A program made the translations under genes and the position numbers. The notes under the pieces are model-generated. The model saw only the letters and a list, made by a program, of their open reading frames with translations. It did no database searches and was not told where the DNA came from. From Portunus trituberculatus (Eukaryota; Arthropoda; Malacostraca; Decapoda; Portunidae), in assembly GCF_017591435.1 (NCBI RefSeq), contig NC_059289.1, positions 7,284,337 to 7,348,336 on the forward strand: a stretch of 64,000 nucleotides of DNA, in the 5' to 3' direction. This document shows, piece by piece, positions 52,004 through 64,000 of this stretch; within the stretch, counting starts at the first letter, position 1, and every line of letters begins with the position of its first letter.

Positions 52004-52081
<78 letters not shown>
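51993..52081. repeat. (CG)n joined to (CA)n
   Basis: About nine CG/GC dinucleotides pass directly into a ~70-bp CA run. Alternating purine-pyrimidine sequence is continuous across the junction. Confidence 0.96.
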
Positions 52082-52083
<2 letters not shown>

Positions 52084-52557
52084 AAACCCTCACAATCCTA
52101 AACAAAAGCGGTTTTCTTGATCTCTTGCTGCCTAACATAACTACAATCAACGAGAAGACTTATGAAGGACGTAAGCGATCTTTAAGTAGGAGGAGGAGGA
52201 GGAGGAGAAAGACAAAGAAGAGAAGGAAGAAGAAGAAGAAGAAGGAGGAGGAGGAGAAACAGGAGCCTCACGCATGTCCTTAAAGATTGTTACGTTACAG
52301 AAGAAGACTCAGGAATACTAGAACATCCATCCCTTCTTCAGACAAGGCAGATCTGCGAGGGACTGACTCAAGCACATGATTATAGACCTCACGAAAGGAG
52401 AGAATAGCAAACACAGCCCTGGAGATTAAAAGGAAAATGTGATCGAAGGCAAGAATCGTAATAAGGTCGTTAGAGGAAGATTGTAAGGTGGTCCCAATGT
52501 TTAGAATTCTTGGAGGATGTTGTCTGATCCTTCGACTAGCTAAGAACTGTGGTTAAG
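52082..52557. other. Unique DNA with purine tract
   Basis: GGA/GAA tract 52188-52255, then balanced unique sequence. No gene recognised. Confidence 0.5.
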
Positions 52558-54109
<1,552 letters not shown>

Positions 54110-54131
54110 CATGTATTTATCTTTACCTACC

Positions 54132-54136
<5 letters not shown>

Positions 54137-54204
<68 letters not shown>
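54137..54204. repeat. (CA)n microsatellite, 68 bp
   Basis: Perfect CA array after a 29-bp CTAC-containing spacer. Confidence 0.97.

Positions 54205-57617
<3,413 letters not shown>

Positions 57618-57688
<71 letters not shown>
57618..57688. repeat. (GT)n microsatellite, 71 bp
   Basis: Perfect GT array. Confidence 0.97.
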
Positions 57689-58945
<1,257 letters not shown>

Positions 58946-58988
58946 TTTATTATTCCCTCACATTAGAAAACGTAGAAAAGCCGGTCCA

Positions 58989-58990
<2 letters not shown>

Positions 58991-59055
<65 letters not shown>
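58991..59055. repeat. (GA)n microsatellite, 65 bp
   Basis: Perfect GA array. Confidence 0.97.
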
Positions 59056-59059
<4 letters not shown>

Positions 59060-60289
59060 CCACCCCACACGCTAATGACGCGGTCCATCTCAGCATTACC
59101 AGTGCACACAAGAGGGATATAATAAGTGTTAGCGCTAATGGGGCGTCGATGCGGCTGTGGATTCACCGCCATTATAATAACAAGAAGAACCCCTGACCCT
59201 CAAATTGTAAGGCGTGGCTCAGCGCAGCCCGGCGTGCCCAAGGGGGTCGAGCCGCTGCTAAAATCAACACCGCGGCTACTAATAATGTTACGGGCTTGAT
59301 GCCGAAACAACCAAGGCGGGAAGGTTGAGAGGCGAGGGGTGAGGGCTCGGGTGAGGGTTTGGGGTGAAGGGGGCAGGCGGGAGGGGTGTCATCATCGACC
59401 TTTTAGTGTGCAATGTGTGACGGGAGAGGGTGCAGGGGTGCAGGGGTGCGGGGGATGAGTGTGGGTTGGTAAGTAGTGATGATGGTGAGAGTCAGGGTTG
59501 GGGCTGGGGCTGGAGTTGGGGGGTGAGGATTGGAGAGGGCTGAGGGTGGGGGTGTTGTTGGGTTATTCTCTCAGCAGTGCACGTCAGCAGGCCTTGAGGG
59601 GCTCGCCATTACGCGCCTCACTGGAGCTTCACGCTGACGGGAGGGCTGTGTTTGTTCAGAATTGATACGTGTCCGGCCTTCACCGCCATTACCACCATTA
59701 CTGTTGCTATTGTCAGCACCACTACCTGCCTTATTTGTTGCCGCATTGCTGTTCTTCCTGTTCTCCATCATTATTATTATCATTATCTCGCTTATCTGTG
59801 TCGCCATCGCTAAGACTGAAGGTCATGTGTCGTCCTGTCCGCCTTGACCCTCAATCTTTAAGGTCAATCGGAGCGTGACAAGGATACCAAGTGAGTTTTT
59901 TTCCCTTCCATATTAGTGCACAGTGAGATGCAAAGGTTTTGAGAGAGGGAGGGGAAAGAAGAGGAACGGGAAGGGAGGACGAGGGAAAGAGGAAGTGATG
60001 ATAAGATTAAATTCAGATTAGGACCTTTATAATTTTTGTCATTTTCTCTGTGTCAAGGGCGTGGTGTGCTGGTGGCGGGTGTTACGCCTTACTCCCGACA
60101 GCTGCTGTGGGCGGTGGGTCAGGGTGGAAGGTAGCGAAGTGACGGGAGGCAGTGGGCGGGCGGGCGGCGGGCTGGCGGAGGGCGGAGGACGGAGGGCGGA
60201 CAGCGTCAATGGAGTCGAAAGGAACATGACGAGAAAGAATTCAAGAAGAATCCAGGTTTCTTTTTGTCCAATGGAGTGTGCTTAGCCAT
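59056..60289. other. Unique DNA; balanced island, then G-rich
   Basis: 59070-59320 is repeat-free with two CGCTAATG phrases (59070 and 59133) and GCCATTATAATAAC. 59330-59560 is GGGTGAGG-rich. 59680-59830 has CCATTACCACCATTACTG and ATTATT phrases. 60110-60210 is GGCGGGCGG-rich. No recognisable protein. Confidence 0.45.
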
Positions 60290-60800
60290 TCGTGCTATGA
60301 TTGTTGATTCGAATGCATTCCTACACTGTTCACTCTTGTTCTTTGTTGCTTTTGTGGACTCAAGTATCTTCTCATCTTTCACTCAAATATGTTCCGATCA
60401 TCTTTCATAACACGACAAAACTATTTACATTATGATGATGTGAATGGTTTCCTGCACCGCGCATTGTTCTTTTGTCAATCTTGTGCAGTTAAGTAGAGTT
60501 AAATCTCTTACTCTATCTCTGAAGTAAATAAAATTATCTCACGTGCTGGAGTGTAATCATCTCTATTTCACTGATATAAATACTTTCCTATAATTTTCCC
60601 TTCGTTTTCTTAATAAAGTGGAGTTAAATATCCTCTTATCTCTCCGTCAGAAGGATTCCGATCCTGCTTTTTACGTGTTGTAATGTAAATATTTATCTCA
60701 CGCTGGTGTGAGTGCTTCCCGATTTCCTGCGCCGTTCTTTGTTAATACACAGCATAGCAGAGCACAGTTCGCTTCAGTTCACTTCAATTCAGGTCAGTGT
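60290..60800. repeat. Diverged ~136-bp tandem repeat, three or more units
   Basis: TTTCCT marks occur at 60448, 60584 and 60723 (spacings 136 and 139). GAGTTAAAT occurs at 60496 and 60621. TTCCGATC occurs at 60392 and 60656 (two periods apart). TGTTCTTTGTT-like phrases occur near 60338 and 60735. Identity is low, so the array is old. Confidence 0.5.
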
Positions 60801-62254
60801 CTCCTCATGTCTAGCAAGCTTCCCTCATAAAAACCACACTCACATACATTATCAGCTTCCCCCTCCAATTAGTTTATCTCTTAATCAAATCGATCTCCCT
60901 CCTACTTGCACATTTATACATTCATATCACACATTGCCCAATTTCCTGTTTCCGTTAGCTATATTTCTCAACTCAATTTGCGTTTGTATCCAATATTTTA
61001 ATACTCTGCCATTTGACTCTCTTAACTGGGTACTCGCTGTGAGGAGCCCCGAGAAGTGTGATGTGTAGCTTGTGAGTTTGTCAGAAGGGAACGAAGAGAA
61101 GATAAAGAGAGGGTAAAGGGGAATAGGGACTAGAAGGATGAGGATGAGGTTGAGTGACGACATAGACGCCCTTCTCTCCCTCTCCCTCACCCTGGAACAT
61201 GAAAACAAGGGTGAAATTTACCACGGTGAGGGATGTCTATGGGATGAGGCACTGGAAAAAAAAAACTTGGACCTTTTCTGGTGGACACGATTAAGGGAGA
61301 GAGGGCGAGGAAGAGAGATGGAGAGAAAAACTGTGGTGTCATTCCTCACGCAACGACCAGACCGGAGGAGCGACGCGTCCCTTCCGCCAACCCTGCGGCA
61401 GAGGTACTGGAGAGAGGTGGGGGGATGAGAGAGGGAGAGGGAGGGAGAAGGACACGGGGGGAGTGTAAGGCAATTATCATGGCACACCTGTGATTATCCC
61501 GTGGTGATCAGGTGGGCCCGGGCGACCATAGTGGGAATGGGCAGCCACAGTCCCCCTTAGATGATAATTATTCACAATTAAAGAAAGAAAAAATATGGTG
61601 CTTATTCTTACACTCAGCGCCACCCGCGTGAGTCTCGGCCCACACCAGGAGGAAGAAGAAGATGAGGAGGAGAATATAACGTTTTAACATAGAACTGGCT
61701 CCCCCTTAGGTCCTTTTTGCATCCAGAGCGATAACTGTTATCCTACAAGTGATGATACCTTAGTACTGCCTGCAGACCTGACCTTCCAGCGTGTTTCTCA
61801 TGTCTAGTACTGCTCCCGTGTTGTAAGTGACAGGAGGCATCACTCTCGTTTTCTCTTTATTGATGCTTTGTTCCTGCGTGTATCAATTCTCTCTTTCTCT
61901 CCCTCTCTCTCCCTCTCCTCCTCTCTCTCTCACATCTATATCTACATAATCCTTTGTCTACCTGAGCTGTCATCCATACACACTCCGTCCTGCTTCTCCT
62001 TCACATCCTCCAACTCCAACTCCTCCACTACCTTCTCTTCAACCCTAACGTCCCCCTCGGTCAACAAACACACTCACAAACACAGGGAGGCTGGGGAAGC
62101 AAACCCTTGTGTCGGGAGGAATAAAACCAAGACCCTCAAGAAGAAACAACACTTGAGACTCAGCGGAGGGCGAAGGTGAGGCCGAGGAGGAGGTGCTGGA
62201 GGTCGAGTGCTCTCCCGCTCACCTCGCCATCTTCAGCAGTCTTTGTTGTGGCGT
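60801..62254. other. Unique DNA
   Basis: Balanced to T-rich. 61070-61470 is partly purine-rich. A CTCTCC tract is at 61890-61930. 61980-62190 is balanced. No recognisable protein. Confidence 0.5.
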
Positions 62255-62314
62255 TAGGTGGTGGTGGTGGTGGTGTTGGTGGTGGTGGTGGGTAGGAGGA
62301 GGAAAATGAGGGAC

Positions 62315-62382
<68 letters not shown>

Positions 62383-62465
62383 CAGTAGCAGTAGCAGTAG
62401 CAGTAGCAGTAGCAGCAGCAGCAGCACCACCACCACCACCACCAGTAGTAGTAGTAGTTATAGTA
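62255..62465. repeat. Triplet mosaic: GGT, AGT, AGC, ACC, AGT
   Basis: GGT (62259-62290), AGT (62315-62380), alternating AGC/AGT then AGC (62381-62425), ACC (62425-62443), then AGT again (62444-62460). Blocks of related triplets change by single bases. Confidence 0.95.
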
Positions 62466-62569
62466 GTACTGGTATTTTTCATTGCTAAAGAAAGAAAACA
62501 AAAATACAAGAATAACAACAACAAGAAAACATCAAATATCCATAATGGAAGGCAATGAAAGAGAAGATT

Positions 62570-62910
<341 letters not shown>

Positions 62911-63588
62911 GCAGGGCAGAGGGAGGGAGAGAAGTGGAGTACCAGCAGTCCAGTGAAGGGTCCTCATCTTCTCTCAATGGATCATCAAACACTCCTTTAT
63001 TTGCTTCTTTTTACGAGTGAGACCAAAAGATATTGACTCGTGAAGTGCTGCGATTCTCTCTCTCTTCCTTTCCCTTTGATCTATTTACTCCTGTGGCCAT
63101 CTTAGGCGTCAGATATATAAACTAAACTTACTGCGCGAAAATGCAATATGAAGTTTAAAAATAAGATACAGAAGATGTTACGCGCCAAAAAAAAATAAAG
63201 ATATGATCGATTTACGTTTTTTTTTTTTACAAGAAATCTCGAGTCATTAAAGTGAGAAAGAAGGCTGACAGGTTTATCTTCATTTATCTTTTGTTTACTT
63301 CTTATCAGGGAGGCGAGGCTGACTGACTGGCTGGCTGAGGAGGAGCAGAAGGAAAAAGATAAATAAAAAAGTAGTAAGAATAAAACGAAGAAGAATAAGA
63401 ATAAAAGAATGAGATGATATGACGCTGCTCTTGCTATTGTTGAAGATGATGATGATGATGATAATGACGATAACAATGACGATAGGAATAATGATGACGA
63501 TAATAAAAACCACGACGAAGATAAATAAAGACAATAACAACACCACAACAATGAAAAATGACAACGAAAGAGAAAAAGAATAAAACCG

Positions 63589-63590
<2 letters not shown>
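62911..63590. other. Unique DNA with GAT/AAT phrases
   Basis: A/T-rich. GAT triplets at about 63446-63462, then loose GATAATGAC repeats. No gene recognised. Confidence 0.5.

Positions 63591-63665
<75 letters not shown>
63591..63665. repeat. (CA)n microsatellite, 75 bp
   Basis: Perfect CA array. Confidence 0.97.
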
Positions 63666-63667
<2 letters not shown>

Positions 63668-64000
63668 TCATCATCACTCGTTTGGTGATGACACACATAC
63701 TCTGGTGATGATGAGGGCGAATGAGTAATGATGGTGAAGGTAGACTAAGGATCATTGGTTGTGAGTAATGAGGAGCCACTTACCTGCTTACTGTGCTCTC
63801 CCTGCTCACTGAAGGATGAAAGGAAAGGGGAAGGATGCTAACCGAAGGAGTGAAGGATATCAAGTGAAGGAGGACGTCAGGGAAAGGATGTGGATTGAAG
63901 GAAAAAGGTTGGAAATAGAAAGTAGACAATAGATGATATGATGAAACAGGATTATGAGGAAGAAATAATGTCGACAAGTTATGAGGATGGGAAGGAAGGA
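63666..64000. other. Unique purine-rich DNA
   Basis: GGTGATGATGA and GAAGGA phrases (GTGAAGGA recurs around 63850-63900). No gene recognised. Confidence 0.5.

Overview
This window looks like intergenic or intronic DNA from an animal nuclear genome. A decapod crustacean, probably a crab, is the best guess. Three things point that way: an extreme density of long perfect microsatellites, a tRNA-Val-derived SINE whose tail resembles a family I know from crab sequence, and short dispersed elements with terminal inverted repeats of the kind common in decapods. The taxonomic call rests on general familiarity with such genomes; no search was possible.

I find no intact protein-coding gene, rRNA, functional tRNA or CRISPR array. 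Nearly every long open frame is a translated microsatellite (SL, RE, CV, HT, poly-acidic or TTT runs). The one stretch that reads like ordinary protein is at 33514-34209 on the minus strand. It carries two in-frame TGA codons, so I call it a possible pseudogene or transposon relic.

Layout. 1-12.5 kb: pyrimidine-rich DNA, GA and GGA arrays, several diverged tandem duplications, two MITE-A copies (8.0 and 9.8 kb), one MITE-B copy (10.8 kb), and a ~140-bp satellite of six units (11.48-12.28 kb) related to the MITE-A interior. 12.5-25 kb: mixed unique DNA, GC-rich islands with CACCTG/CAGGTG clusters, and the SINE at 19.2 kb. 25-34 kb: a 72-bp tandem repeat, third MITE-A (26.5 kb), second MITE-B (27.2 kb), a GGTACC-centred minisatellite (29.9 kb) and the possible pseudogene. 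34.6-35.5 kb: an uninterrupted GA array of about 870 bp. 36-41 kb: a nested minisatellite, a 148-bp GT array and a 1.1-kb mosaic of ACT/ACC triplets. 43.5-57 kb: the densest run of long GA arrays (up to 523 bp), a truncated SINE, and a duplicated 0.3-kb segment around a 0.58-kb GTCT array. 57-64 kb: GT/CA arrays, one palindromic, a ~136-bp tandem repeat at 60.3 kb and a last 301-bp GA array.

The most notable pattern is strand bias. By hand count, 17 of 18 GA/CT arrays of 80 bp or more have GA on the + strand, while GT/AC arrays show no bias. I also see signs that microsatellites grew from the sequence of the mobile elements they sit in. There is no set of cooperating genes to describe. All boundaries were read by eye and may be off by a few bases.
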